From Pseudomonas sp. GM50 (GTDB lineage Bacteria > Pseudomonadota > Gammaproteobacteria > Pseudomonadales > Pseudomonadaceae): 64,000 nt of DNA. The DNA is taken from positions 1 through 64,000 of the forward strand of contig NZ_AKJK01000137.1 in the NCBI RefSeq assembly GCF_000282375.1, read 5' to 3'. Position 1 is the first letter of the stretch, and each line of letters opens with the position of its first letter. A program made the position numbers and the translations under genes. Of this stretch, positions 1 through 8,517 are shown piece after piece. The notes under the pieces are model-generated. The model worked only from the letters and a program-made list of their open reading frames with translations, made no database searches and was not told the origin of the DNA.

Positions 1-150
1 CAGATGGATACCGGAGCATGGTCGGCCCAAAGGCCGCCAAGTCCAAACACCTGTCAAAACCCTGAACACACAAGCTGAAATATCCATGCCCATTGAAACC
101 ACCCCCCACCTGCCCCATCTAAGACCCATACCCTATTGCGCAGGTGCCCC
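1..150. other. Intergenic region upstream of the second lon gene
   Basis: No coding region is supported here. A small stem-loop lies at 23-36 (CGGCC, loop CAAA, GGCCG) and may belong to the 3' end of a gene outside the window. An AGGTG ribosome-binding site sits about 7 bases before the ATG at 151. No clear sigma70 promoter was identified. Confidence 0.4.
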
Positions 151-2568
151 ATGACCGACCAGCAAGAATTCCCTGAAGACACGAGCGAATACGCCGAAAC
201 AGACAACGCCGAACACCACTCCACCGGCAAAGGCCTCGCCCTGCCTGGCCAGAACCTGCCGGACAAGGTCTACATCATCCCCATCCACAACCGGCCCTTC
301 TTCCCGGCGCAAGTACTGCCGGTCATCGTCAACGAAGAGCCGTGGGCCGAAACCCTCGAACTGGTGAGCCAATCCGAGCACCATTCCCTGGCCCTGTTCT
401 TCATGGACACCCCCCAGGAAGACCCGCGCCACTTCGACACCAAAGCCCTGCCGGAATACGGCACCCTGGTCAAAGTCCACCACGCCAGTCGCGAAAACGG
501 CAAACTGCAATTCGTCGCCCAAGGCCTGACCCGGGTGCGCATCAAAACCTGGCTCAAACACCATCGCCCGCCGTACCTGGTGGAAGTCGAATACCCGCAT
601 CAGCCCACCGAACCGACCGACGAGGTCAAGGCCTACGGCATGGCGCTGATCAACGCGATCAAGGAACTGCTGCCGCTCAACCCGCTGTACAGCGAAGAGC
701 TGAAGAACTACCTCAACCGCTTCAGCCCCAACGACCCGTCACCGCTGACCGACTTCGCCGCCGCCCTGACCTCGGCCACTGGCAGCGAGCTGCAAGAAGT
801 GCTCGACTGCGTGCCGATGCTCAAGCGCATGGAAAAAGTCCTGCCGATGCTGCGCAAGGAAGTCGAAGTCGCGCGCCTGCAGAAAGAAATCTCCGCCGAA
901 GTTAACCGCAAGATCGGCGAGCATCAGCGCGAGTTCTTCCTCAAGGAACAACTCAAGGTCATCCAGCAAGAGCTGGGCCTGACCAAGGACGACCGCAGCG
1001 CCGACATCGAGCAGTTCGAGCAACGTCTGACGGGCAAGGTGTTGCCGCCTCAGGCACAGAAACGCATCGAAGAGGAAATGAACAAGCTGTCGATCCTCGA
1101 GACCGGTTCACCGGAATACGCGGTGACCCGCAACTACCTCGACTGGGCGACCTCGGTACCCTGGGGCGTGTACGGCGAGGACAAACTCGACCTCAAACAC
1201 GCGCGCAAGGTGCTGGACAAACACCACGCCGGCCTCGATGACATCAAGGACCGCATCCTCGAATTTCTCGCGGTCGGTGCCTATAAGGGCGAGATCAGCG
1301 GCTCAATCGTGTTGCTGGTGGGCCCGCCGGGTGTGGGCAAGACCAGCGTTGGCAAATCCATCGCCGAATCCCTCGGTCGGCCGTTCTATCGCTTCAGCGT
1401 CGGCGGCATGCGTGACGAAGCAGAGATCAAGGGCCACCGCCGCACCTACATCGGCGCGCAACCGGGCAAACTCGTCCACGCGTTGAAAGACGTCGAAGTG
1501 ATGAACCCGGTGATCATGCTCGACGAGATCGACAAAATGGGCCAGAGCTACCAGGGCGACCCTGCCTCGGCGCTGCTGGAAACCCTCGACCCGGAACAGA
1601 ACGTCGAATTCCTCGACCACTACCTGGATTTGCGCCTGGACCTGTCGAAAGTGCTGTTCGTCTGCACCGCCAACACTCTGGACTCGATTCCCGGCCCGTT
1701 GCTGGACCGGATGGAAGTGATTCGTCTGTCGGGCTACATCACCGAAGAAAAAGTCGCGATCGCCAAGCGTCACCTGTGGCCGAAACAACTTGAAAAAGCC
1801 GGCGTGTCCAAGGGTAGCCTGAGCATCAGCGACAACGCGTTGAAGGCCTTGATCGACGGCTACGCCCGTGAAGCCGGGGTGCGGCAGCTGGAAAAGAACC
1901 TCGGCAAACTGGTGCGCAAGGCCGTGATGAAGTTGCTCGACGAACCGAAAGCGGTGATCAAGCTCGGCCCGAAAGACCTGGAAGCCTCACTCGGCCGGCC
2001 GGTGTTCCGTAATGAGCAAGTACTGTCCGGCATCGGCGTAATCACCGGGCTGGCCTGGACCAGCATGGGCGGCGCCACCCTGCCGATCGAAGCGACGCGC
2101 ATTCACACCCTCAACCGTGGCTTCAAACTCACCGGGCAACTGGGGGAAGTGATGAAAGAGTCGGCAGAAATTGCCTACAGCTACGTCAGCTCCAATCTGA
2201 AGCAATTTGGCGGCGATCCGACGTTCTTCGACGAAGCCTTCGTTCACCTCCACGTACCGGAAGGCGCCACGCCGAAAGACGGCCCGAGCGCCGGCGTGAC
2301 CATGGCCAGCGCCCTGCTGTCCCTGGCCCGCAACCAGCTACCGAAAAAAGGCGTGGCCATGACCGGCGAACTGACCCTGACCGGGCATGTCCTGCCGATT
2401 GGCGGTGTGCGCGAGAAGGTGATTGCAGCGCGGCGGCAGAAGATTTTCGAGTTGATCCTGCCGGAACCTAATCGCGGTAGCTTTGAAGAACTGCCGGATT
2501 ATCTGAAGGAAGGGATTACCGTGCACTTTGCCAAGCGCTTTGCGGATGTGGCGAAGATATTGTTCTGA
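151..2568 (+). CDS. asrA: Second Lon-family ATP-dependent protease (AsrA-like)
   Basis: ATP-dependent cytoplasmic serine protease of the LonA type. The order is an N-terminal substrate-binding domain (about residues 25-225), a coiled-coil linker, an AAA+ module with Walker A GPPGVGKTS and Walker B VIMLDEID, and a C-terminal peptidase domain. The peptidase domain carries the Ser loop PKDGPSAGVTMA and the Lys loop GGVREKVIAARR, so the Ser-Lys dyad is intact. The length of 805 residues is normal. ATG 151 is preferred over the in-frame TTG at 136 because AGGTG lies at the right distance. The main housekeeping lon of pseudomonads normally follows clpX. This copy is followed by icp and yhhN, the context known for PA0779 (AsrA), a Lon-like protease linked to the heat-shock response to aminoglycosides in P. 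aeruginosa. The paralogue assignment rests on context and memory of that locus. Confidence 0.93.
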   Translation: MTDQQEFPEDTSEYAETDNAEHHSTGKGLALPGQNLPDKVYIIPIHNRPFFPAQVLPVIVNEEPWAETLELVSQSEHHSLALFFMDTPQEDPRHFDTKALPEYGTLVKVHHASRENGKLQFVAQGLTRVRIKTWLKHHRPPYLVEVEYPHQPTEPTDEVKAYGMALINAIKELLPLNPLYSEELKNYLNRFSPNDPSPLTDFAAALTSATGSELQEVLDCVPMLKRMEKVLPMLRKEVEVARLQKEISAEVNRKIGEHQREFFLKEQLKVIQQELGLTKDDRSADIEQFEQRLTGKVLPPQAQKRIEEEMNKLSILETGSPEYAVTRNYLDWATSVPWGVYGEDKLDLKHARKVLDKHHAGLDDIKDRILEFLAVGAYKGEISGSIVLLVGPPGVGKTSVGKSIAESLGRPFYRFSVGGMRDEAEIKGHRRTYIGAQPGKLVHALKDVEVMNPVIMLDEIDKMGQSYQGDPASALLETLDPEQNVEFLDHYLDLRLDLSKVLFVCTANTLDSIPGPLLDRMEVIRLSGYITEEKVAIAKRHLWPKQLEKAGVSKGSLSISDNALKALIDGYAREAGVRQLEKNLGKLVRKAVMKLLDEPKAVIKLGPKDLEASLGRPVFRNEQVLSGIGVITGLAWTSMGGATLPIEATRIHTLNRGFKLTGQLGEVMKESAEIAYSYVSSNLKQFGGDPTFFDEAFVHLHVPEGATPKDGPSAGVTMASALLSLARNQLPKKGVAMTGELTLTGHVLPIGGVREKVIAARRQKIFELILPEPNRGSFEELPDYLKEGITVHFAKRFADVAKILF

Positions 2569-2595
2569 TCGTTATGTAGTGCCTGTGCGATTGCT

Positions 2596-2688
2596 TTCGC
2601 GGGCAAGCCTCGCTCCTACAGGGTTGTGTGTCGTTCGCATTTTTTGTGATCGACACACACACCTGTAGGAGCGAGGCTTGCCCGCGAA
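2596..2688. repeat. REP pair, TAGGAGCGAGGCTTGCCCGCG family
   Basis: Two inverted arms, 2596-2622 and 2662-2688, are near-perfect reverse complements around a spacer of about 40 bases. The arm contains TAGGAGCGAGGCTTGCCCGC. The pair fills the gap between the Lon gene and the protease-inhibitor lipoprotein. The same arm recurs in many gaps of this window. Confidence 0.92.
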
Positions 2689-2786
2689 GGCGTCAGCCCT
2701 GACACCCCCCATTCCCAGCACTGTCACACTTTGTCTCATCTTCAGTTATGCTCGCCGTTCGTCGTGAATGCCGGAGCCGCTGACTT

Positions 2787-3179
2787 ATGTCCCCCACCCG
2801 CCTGTTTATCCCCCTCGCCCTCGCCTTGCTGAGCGCTTGTGCCACGCAATCGAAACACAACGTGACTGTGGAAAAACAAAGCGAATGCCCGGTGCAACTG
2901 AACAACGGGCAAAACCTGATCCTGACCCTGCCAAGCAACCCGACCACGGGTTACCGCTGGGCGATCCAGGATTCGGCCGGCGGCGTGTTGCGTGCGCTCA
3001 GCCCCGAGGTTTACAGCAACCCGGAAGATGCCGGGATCGTCGGCAGCGCGGGCATTTCCACCTGGCGCTTCCAGGCCTTTGCCGCCGGCACGGCCCGCTT
3101 GCGACTGACGTATTCACAACCATGGGCACCCGAAGTACCGGCGGTGAAAACCTTCGACTGCGCCATCGCGGTTAACTGA
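2787..3179 (+). CDS. icp: Chagasin-family cysteine-protease-inhibitor lipoprotein
   Basis: Small lipoprotein of the I42 (chagasin/ICP) family, predicted to inhibit papain-like cysteine proteases with three surface loops. The signal peptide ends in a lipobox LLSAC with lipidation at Cys18, so the mature protein should sit in the envelope. The hallmark loop NPTTGYRW is at residues 51-58. A glycine-rich middle loop (GIVGSAGIS) and a C-terminal LRLTYSQPW motif (canonical form ends RPW) are also present. At 130 residues the length is usual. It lies downstream of the AsrA-like protease and two bases before the next gene, so the latter two are probably co-transcribed. The Shine-Dalgarno for ATG 2787 is distant (GGAG about 13 bases away). 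No cysteine protease gene is visible nearby, so the target is unknown. Confidence 0.85.
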   Translation: MSPTRLFIPLALALLSACATQSKHNVTVEKQSECPVQLNNGQNLILTLPSNPTTGYRWAIQDSAGGVLRALSPEVYSNPEDAGIVGSAGISTWRFQAFAAGTARLRLTYSQPWAPEVPAVKTFDCAIAVN

Positions 3180-3181
3180 TC

Positions 3182-3823
3182 GTGGGCTGGCTGATTCTGG
3201 CGCTGATGGGCGCGGTGACCTTTCTGTATGGCCTGAGCGTGCATGCCGCGTTGCTGTGCCTGCTGGTCAAACCGTTGCCGGTGCTGGCCCTGCTCGGCTG
3301 GTTGCACGATGCACCGCCCAGTGACTATCGGCGCTGGATCAGCCTGGGTTTGATTTTCTCCTTGGTCGGCGACGTGTTGCTGGCATGGCCGGGGGATTTG
3401 TTTGTGTTTGGGCTTGGGGCGTTTTTGGTCGCGCATCTGGCGTACCTGAAAGCTTACTTGAGCGATTGCCGGCGTCTGGCGTTGTTGCCGTTGATCCTCG
3501 CGTTGAGCGTCGGCGCGGTACTGCTGGGGATCCTGATTTCCAATGGCTTGGGTCCGTTGCTGGTCCCGGTGATCGTCTACGGGCTGGCCATCAGCGCGAT
3601 GCTCTGGCGCGCCCTGGCCCGACTCGGCACCGACGTGCCCAAACGCTCGGCGCTGCTGGCGGCGGCGGGCGCGGTGGCGTTTGTGTTTTCTGACAGTGTG
3701 ATTGGCATTAACCGGTTTGTATCACCGTTCAACGTTGCACCTTACGTGATTATTCTCAGCTACTGGCTGGGGCAGTGGGGGATTGCGGCGTCGGTGTTCT
3801 CAAAAAAAATGCCCATCGATTAA
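3182..3823 (+). CDS. YhhN family membrane protein (lysoplasmalogenase-like)
   Basis: Integral membrane protein of 213 residues with about eight hydrophobic segments, matching the YhhN/TMEM86 family. Eukaryotic members and some bacterial ones hydrolyse lysoplasmalogens; the substrate here is unknown. GTG 3182 is the only start that fits, two bases after the icp stop codon, which suggests translational coupling. The product is Leu/Ala/Val-rich, with the conserved stretch ISLGLIFSLVGDVLLAWPGD in the N-terminal half. The icp-yhhN arrangement is the usual Pseudomonas order. Confidence 0.82.
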   Translation: MGWLILALMGAVTFLYGLSVHAALLCLLVKPLPVLALLGWLHDAPPSDYRRWISLGLIFSLVGDVLLAWPGDLFVFGLGAFLVAHLAYLKAYLSDCRRLALLPLILALSVGAVLLGILISNGLGPLLVPVIVYGLAISAMLWRALARLGTDVPKRSALLAAAGAVAFVFSDSVIGINRFVSPFNVAPYVIILSYWLGQWGIAASVFSKKMPID

Positions 3824-3984
3824 AATCGGACCAGTTAATCATTTGCAACCTGCATAAAAAATATTAAAAGCATAGCTAAAGAGTATAAAAACCTGTCAAA
3901 TCTGACAGTAGCCACGTCCATCTCTGCGAACTTATTATTTGAATGGTTTTAGCAACCATCCATCTAACGCAAGGAAGGCAGTTT

Positions 3985-4491
3985 ATGAATATTTTTAATA
4001 AGAGTTCTGTTTCTGGTCTGCAGGAGGCGAATGGTGTCACTGTTGAGCCGGTCATCACCGTCAGTTCTGAAATCAAAGCTACTGTTTCGGATCGTGTTCC
4101 TTTTCATACCCAAAACATCGAATACGGAACAGACGGCGGTACGTTGATCGCCTTTATCGCTCGTGCTAATGCCGAGGACATCTCAGAAGCAAATAAAAAA
4201 GGCTTTTTACTGATGTTCGATAAAAACATTAAACCTGGCACGTATGATGTTACAGATTCAGGCTTTCCCTTTCGTGAAGCGTACTATTTTGAAATGGGAA
4301 CTATCCCAGGCTTTACTACATCTTTCCATTACACACCTCAGAGTGGAACATTCTCCGTAGAGACAATCGAAAACAGCGAAAGAAAATTGCACTATAAAAT
4401 CGGCTTTAACTTTAAAGGTAAAGATAATAGAAACGAAGAGCTTAAGATCGAGGGCGCAGCAACACTTATTGTGTTTACACGCCCAATGTAA
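3985..4491 (+). CDS. Hypothetical protein, AT-rich orphan gene
   Basis: Unrecognised protein of 168 residues. ATG 3985 follows a good ribosome-binding site (AAGGAAGG); the in-frame upstream ATG at 3943 has none. There is no signal peptide or membrane segment. The sequence looks beta-rich and soluble, with alternating polar and hydrophobic residues and motifs such as YGTDGGTLIAF and FDKNIKPGTYDV. Base composition and codon choice (many AAA, AAT, TTT, ATT, TTA) differ sharply from the GC-rich neighbours, and the 160 bases upstream are AT-rich too. This suggests recent acquisition or a xenogeneically silenced gene. It is a single-gene unit, flanked by a small upstream stem-loop (3893-3908) and a perfect 17-bp hairpin just after the stop. 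No function is proposed. Confidence 0.8.
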   Translation: MNIFNKSSVSGLQEANGVTVEPVITVSSEIKATVSDRVPFHTQNIEYGTDGGTLIAFIARANAEDISEANKKGFLLMFDKNIKPGTYDVTDSGFPFREAYYFEMGTIPGFTTSFHYTPQSGTFSVETIENSERKLHYKIGFNFKGKDNRNEELKIEGAATLIVFTRPM

Positions 4492-4494
4492 TAA

Positions 4495-4535
4495 CTGAAT
4501 GGCCAACCCCCCAGTTTTGGGGGTTGGCCATTCAG
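4495..4535. terminator. Perfect 17-bp hairpin after the AT-rich orphan gene
   Basis: Arms 4495-4511 and 4519-4535 are exact reverse complements around a 7-base loop. The hairpin starts three bases after the stop codon at 4491. No strong T tract follows on the plus strand. It probably acts as a terminator or mRNA 3'-end stabiliser and separates the orphan gene from cmoA. Confidence 0.8.
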
Positions 4536-4692
4536 TCATTACTTAGTGTTTCCTCTCTACATACCGTTCGCTGACCTTCACTGGAAAGAAGTCCTCGCCT
4601 GGCCTCCCTCACGCTTTATCAGACAACCCAAGCATCCCCCCGTCAATTTGGCTAAAATGCCGGCCTTTTCCACCGACACCGCCGGAACCGCC

Positions 4693-5436
4693 GTGAGCAA
4701 AGAATCCGATCGCCTTTTCGCCCAGCCTTTGACCCAGGTGCCTGACTTCGCCTTTAACGAGGACGTGGTGCGGGTATTCCCGGACATGATCAAGCGCTCG
4801 GTGCCGGGTTATCCGACCATAGTGGAAAACCTCGGCGTGCTCGCCGCGCAGTTCGCCCAGCCCAACAGCGTGCTGTACGACCTGGGCTCGTCGTTGGGCG
4901 CGGTGACTCAGGCCCTGCGCCGTCACGTGCGCACCGACGGTTGCCGGGTGATCGCTGTGGATAACTCCGCGGCCATGGTCGAGCGTTGCCGCGAGTACCT
5001 CAATGGCCAGGACTCGATGTTTCAGGAGTTGCTGCCGGTGGAAGTGATCGAAGGCGACATCCTCGCCCTTGAGTTCGAGCCAGCCTCGGTGGTGGCGCTG
5101 AACTTCACCCTGCAATTCATTGCCCCGGACCAGCGCACCGCGTTGCTCGCGCGCATTCACCAATCGTTGGTGCCCGGTGGCGCGCTGATCCTCTCGGAGA
5201 AGCTGCGCTTCAACGACCCCGAAGAACACGCGCTGCTCACCGACCTGCACGTGGCCTTCAAACGCGCCAACGGCTACAGCGAACTGGAAATCGCCCAGAA
5301 ACGCAGCGCCATCGAAAACGTCATGAAGCCCGACAGCCTCGAAGAACACCGCGAACGCCTGCTGGCCGCCGGGTTCTCGAAAGTCGTGCCGTGGTTCCAG
5401 TGTCTTAACTTTGCCTCGTTGATTGCCTTGCCATGA
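4693..5436 (+). CDS. cmoA: Carboxy-S-adenosyl-L-methionine synthase
   Basis: Converts S-adenosylmethionine and prephenate to carboxy-SAM, the cofactor CmoB uses to make 5-oxyacetyluridine at the wobble position of tRNAs. The Rossmann SAM-binding motif YDLGSSLGAVTQAL is at about residues 60-73. GTG 4693 gives 247 residues, the same length as the E. coli enzyme; upstream in-frame starts would add a non-conserved extension. The stop overlaps the cmoB start by four bases (ATGA), showing translational coupling. Confidence 0.95.
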   Translation: MSKESDRLFAQPLTQVPDFAFNEDVVRVFPDMIKRSVPGYPTIVENLGVLAAQFAQPNSVLYDLGSSLGAVTQALRRHVRTDGCRVIAVDNSAAMVERCREYLNGQDSMFQELLPVEVIEGDILALEFEPASVVALNFTLQFIAPDQRTALLARIHQSLVPGGALILSEKLRFNDPEEHALLTDLHVAFKRANGYSELEIAQKRSAIENVMKPDSLEEHRERLLAAGFSKVVPWFQCLNFASLIALP

Positions 5437-6389
5437 TTGATCTGTCTCCCCTGGCCCGCCGTCTGGCCGGTACCCCGCTGGCCGAATGGGCCAACACCCT
5501 GCAAGCGCAACTCGACAAGAAAATGGAAAAAGGTCACGGCGACCTGGAACGCTGGCAGAGTGCGCTGGATGCGTTGCCGAAGATTCAGCCGAGCGAAGTC
5601 GATTTGTTGAACGGCCTGAAGCTGGACACCGATTGCGACGTTGAGACCCGCGCACAAATGCGCACCGCGCTGATGGGTTTGTCTCCGTGGCGCAAAGGTC
5701 CGTTCGACCTGTTCGGCGTGCACGTCGACACTGAATGGCGCTCGGACTGGAAGTGGTCCCGGGTAGCTCCGCACCTGAACCTGAAAGGCAAACGCATCCT
5801 CGATGTCGGCTGCGGCAACGGTTATTACATGTGGCGCATGCTCGGTGCCGGGGCCGACAGCGTGATTGGCGTCGACCCCAACTGGCTGTTCTTCTGCCAG
5901 TTCCAGGCCGTCCAGCGTTACCTGTCCGAGCCCAATGCCTGGCACTTGCCGTTTCCCTTTGAGGATCTTCCTCCCAATCTGGAAGGCTTCGACACCGTGT
6001 TTTCCATGGGCGTGTTCTACCACCGCCGCTCACCGATCGAGCATTTGCTGGCGCTGAAGGATTGCCTGGTCAAGGGCGGTGAACTGGTGTTGGAGACGCT
6101 GGTGATCGAAGGCGATCAACAGCAGGTGCTGGTGCCGGAAGACCGTTATGCGCAGATGCGTAACGTGTGGTTCCTGCCGTCGGTGCCGGCGCTGGAACTG
6201 TGGCTGCGCCGCGCAGGCTTCAGCGATGTGCGTTGTGTGGATGTGAGCGTGACCACGGTCGAGGAACAACGCGGGACGGAATGGATGAAGTATCAGTCGT
6301 TGAGCGATTTCCTTGATCCGCAGGATCACAGCAAAACCATCGAAGGGCTGCCGGCCCCAATGCGCGCCGTCATCGTCGCCCGCAAATAA
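5433..6389 (+). CDS. cmoB: tRNA U34 carboxymethyltransferase
   Basis: Transfers the carboxymethyl group of carboxy-SAM to 5-hydroxyuridine-34, giving cmo5U in tRNAs for Ala, Leu, Pro, Ser, Thr and Val. A SAM-binding motif RILDVGCGNGYYMWRML lies at about residues 122-138, within a methyltransferase fold. The length of 318 residues is typical. ATG 5433 lies in the ATGA overlap with cmoA. A REP pair follows, then the convergent tadA; both sides of the pair therefore encode wobble-base modification enzymes. Confidence 0.96.
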   Translation: MIDLSPLARRLAGTPLAEWANTLQAQLDKKMEKGHGDLERWQSALDALPKIQPSEVDLLNGLKLDTDCDVETRAQMRTALMGLSPWRKGPFDLFGVHVDTEWRSDWKWSRVAPHLNLKGKRILDVGCGNGYYMWRMLGAGADSVIGVDPNWLFFCQFQAVQRYLSEPNAWHLPFPFEDLPPNLEGFDTVFSMGVFYHRRSPIEHLLALKDCLVKGGELVLETLVIEGDQQQVLVPEDRYAQMRNVWFLPSVPALELWLRRAGFSDVRCVDVSVTTVEEQRGTEWMKYQSLSDFLDPQDHSKTIEGLPAPMRAVIVARK

Positions 6390-6420
6390 ACACCCAATCT
6401 CCCTACCCATGGAGATCCCC

Positions 6421-6511
6421 TGTGGGAGCGAGCCTGCTCGCGATGAGGGCCTTTCAGCCAACGAAGATGTTGGATGTTAGTCCGCTATCGCGAGCAGGCT
6501 CGCTCCCACAG
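6421..6511. repeat. REP pair, GTGGGAGCGAGCCTGCTCGCG family
   Basis: Inverted arms at about 6421-6444 and 6488-6511 (GTGGGAGCGAGCCTGCTCGCGA and its complement) lie between the convergent cmoB and tadA. Confidence 0.9.
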
Positions 6512-6522
6512 TAACTCGGTGT

Positions 6523-7020
6523 TTAGTCTGCTGGCTTGGCTCTTCGGGCCTTGAAGAACTCGCTCAACACCGCGCCGCACTCTTCCGCCAACACCCCACC
6601 TTCATACAACACCCGGTGATTCAAAAAGCCTTGGGTAAAGAACTGCCCCTGGCTCTGCACAATCCCGGCCTTGGGTTCCAGCGCGCCATACACCACCCGC
6701 GCAATCCGCGAGTGCACGATCAGCCCGGCGCACATGCTGCACGGCTCCAGCGTCACGTATAGCGTGCTGCCCGGCAGACGATAGTTGCTGGCAGCCTGGG
6801 CGGCGGCGCGGATCGCGACCATCTCGGCGTGTGCGCTGGGGTCGTTGCCGCTGATCGGGCAATTAAACCCGCGCCCGATGATTTCACCATCCTGCACCAG
6901 CACCGCGCCCACCGGCACTTCACCCAGCGCCGCGCCTTGAGCGGCCAGGGCCAGGGCTTCGCGCATGAAATCACGATCACGGCTGCGGTCGATAATCGCT
7001 GCGGGGCGTATCTGCCGCAT
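6523..7020 (-). CDS. tadA: tRNA-specific adenosine deaminase
   Basis: Deaminates adenosine-34 to inosine in tRNA-Arg(ACG). The zinc-dependent cytidine/deoxycytidylate deaminase fold shows HAEMVAIRAA (zinc ligand His64, catalytic Glu66) and LEPCSMCAGLI (zinc ligands Cys94 and Cys97). The product is 165 residues. ATG at 7020 is preferred, with GAGGTG about eight bases upstream; an in-frame GTG at 7023 is possible. The start overlaps the stop of the upstream multicopper oxidase (TGATG), so the two are translationally coupled, although the functions are unrelated. Confidence 0.94.
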   Translation of the reverse strand: MRQIRPAAIIDRSRDRDFMREALALAAQGAALGEVPVGAVLVQDGEIIGRGFNCPISGNDPSAHAEMVAIRAAAQAASNYRLPGSTLYVTLEPCSMCAGLIVHSRIARVVYGALEPKAGIVQSQGQFFTQGFLNHRVLYEGGVLAEECGAVLSEFFKARRAKPAD

Positions 7021-8396
7021 CACGCCACCTCGATGGCGGCCATCAGGCCGGTTTCCATGTGGTCGATCACATGGCAGTGGAACATCCAGACCCCAGGGTT
7101 ATCCGCCACCAGCGCCACTTGCGCGCGCTCGTTCTTGCCCAACAGGTAGGTGTCGGTGAAGTACGGGATGACCTTGTGCCGGTTCGAGGCAATGACTTTG
7201 AAGCTCATGCCGTGCAGGTGGATCGGGTGCTGATACTGAGTCATGTTTTTCAATTCGAAAATATAGCTTTTGCCCTTCTCGAGCTTGGCAATCGGTCGGT
7301 CGGCACAGGTCTTGTCGGTGATGTCCCAGGCCTTGCCGTTGATCTGCCACAGGCTTGGCGGCTTGCCATTGTCGACATTCACCGATACCGAGCCTACCCA
7401 TTCAAAATTGAAGTTGAGTTTCTCGGCATTGGCCAGGTCCGGCTCGGCCACCGGGTTGGCGGGCAGCGCCGGCGGCCACGCGGTTGGCGCGTCAGTATTG
7501 GCCACTGAGCGAAAAGTGCCCAGGCGTACCGGGCCGTTACGCAGGGACAATTCTTCACCGGCCGGTGGTGCCTTGATCGCCAGGCAAATACGCATGCCAG
7601 GCCCCAGCCAGTATTCCTTGCCCAGTGGGCGCGGTTCAATTGGATTGCCGTCCAACGCATAGATCTGCGCTTCGACGCCGGGGATGTTGAGGCGGTATGT
7701 CAGCGTATTGTCGAGGTTGAGCAGGCGTACGCGAGTGATCTGCCCGGCGGGCAAGTCGATCACCGCTTGTGAGACGCCGTTGATGGTCGACAAGCCCCCC
7801 GCCGTGCCGCCACGGGCCGCTTCGCGAGGAATGCTGAACGCGACGAAAGCGCCCTCTTCATCGACGTGCCAGCTCTTGAGGCTCAAGGTCTTTTCGTATT
7901 TGAAACCGGTGGGCTCGCGCTCTTCGATAATCAGCGGGCCGACCAATCCACGACCGAGCTCTTCGCTGCTGTTCACGTGCGGGTGATACCAGTAGCTGCC
8001 GGCGTCGGGTACGCGGAATTTATAGTCGAAGTACTCGCCCGGCAGCACCGGCAATTGCGAGACGTACGGCACGCCGTCCATTTCCAGCGGCAGGCGGATA
8101 CCGTGCCAGTGAATGGTGGTCGCCACCGGCAGGTGATTGATGAAACGCACCCGCAGCCATTCGCCCTGACGCACGCGCAACTCGGTGCCCGGCGCCGATG
8201 GGCCGAACGCCCAGGCCGGGGTCTTGTGCCCGGCCACCAGCTCGACGTCCAGAGGTGCGGCGATCAGCTCATAGTCGTGGCCGGCGTCAGCGTCGGCCAT
8301 TTTGCCCAACCAGTAACGCGACGCGCCACCGGCCCCCACGCCAACCACCACAAGACCGGCCAAGCCACCGAGTATTTGTCGACGGGTAAAGGACAT
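7020..8396 (-). CDS. Tat-exported multicopper oxidase (laccase-like)
   Basis: Three-cupredoxin-domain multicopper oxidase of 458 residues. The twin-arginine leader FTRRQILGGLAGLVVV at the N-terminus predicts export of the folded protein. Copper motifs are complete: HWHG (His96, His98), WYHPH (His138, His140), HPIHLHG near residue 395, and the C-terminal HCHVIDHMETGLM (residues 440-452). The residue at the type-1 copper axial position (HCH, 3 residues, His, 4 residues, X) is Leu451, where CueO and CotA have Met. No Met-rich insert is visible, so it is less likely a CueO-type cuprous oxidase. The substrate is unknown. tadA follows in an overlapping arrangement. Confidence 0.9.
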   Translation of the reverse strand: MSFTRRQILGGLAGLVVVGVGAGGASRYWLGKMADADAGHDYELIAAPLDVELVAGHKTPAWAFGPSAPGTELRVRQGEWLRVRFINHLPVATTIHWHGIRLPLEMDGVPYVSQLPVLPGEYFDYKFRVPDAGSYWYHPHVNSSEELGRGLVGPLIIEEREPTGFKYEKTLSLKSWHVDEEGAFVAFSIPREAARGGTAGGLSTINGVSQAVIDLPAGQITRVRLLNLDNTLTYRLNIPGVEAQIYALDGNPIEPRPLGKEYWLGPGMRICLAIKAPPAGEELSLRNGPVRLGTFRSVANTDAPTAWPPALPANPVAEPDLANAEKLNFNFEWVGSVSVNVDNGKPPSLWQINGKAWDITDKTCADRPIAKLEKGKSYIFELKNMTQYQHPIHLHGMSFKVIASNRHKVIPYFTDTYLLGKNERAQVALVADNPGVWMFHCHVIDHMETGLMAAIEVA

Positions 8397-8517
8397 GAAC
8401 TCAACTACCTCACGTATCAGCCAGGCGCGGAGCCTGCAAAAGGCGAATACGATACACCTGCGGTTGAGAAACAGTAAGGGCAGCGCGGCGGATGGTCACA
8501 GCCGGTGGTGAACCCTT

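Noticed and set aside
2596..2688. CRISPR-like reading of the recurring 25-base repeats
   Set aside because: Copies are paired as inverted arms and dispersed over 60 kb, not direct repeats with regular spacers, and no cas genes are present.
4609..6033. Long minus-strand open frame opposite cmoA-cmoB
   Set aside because: It is a shadow of the two well-identified plus-strand genes, with low-complexity composition and no domain.
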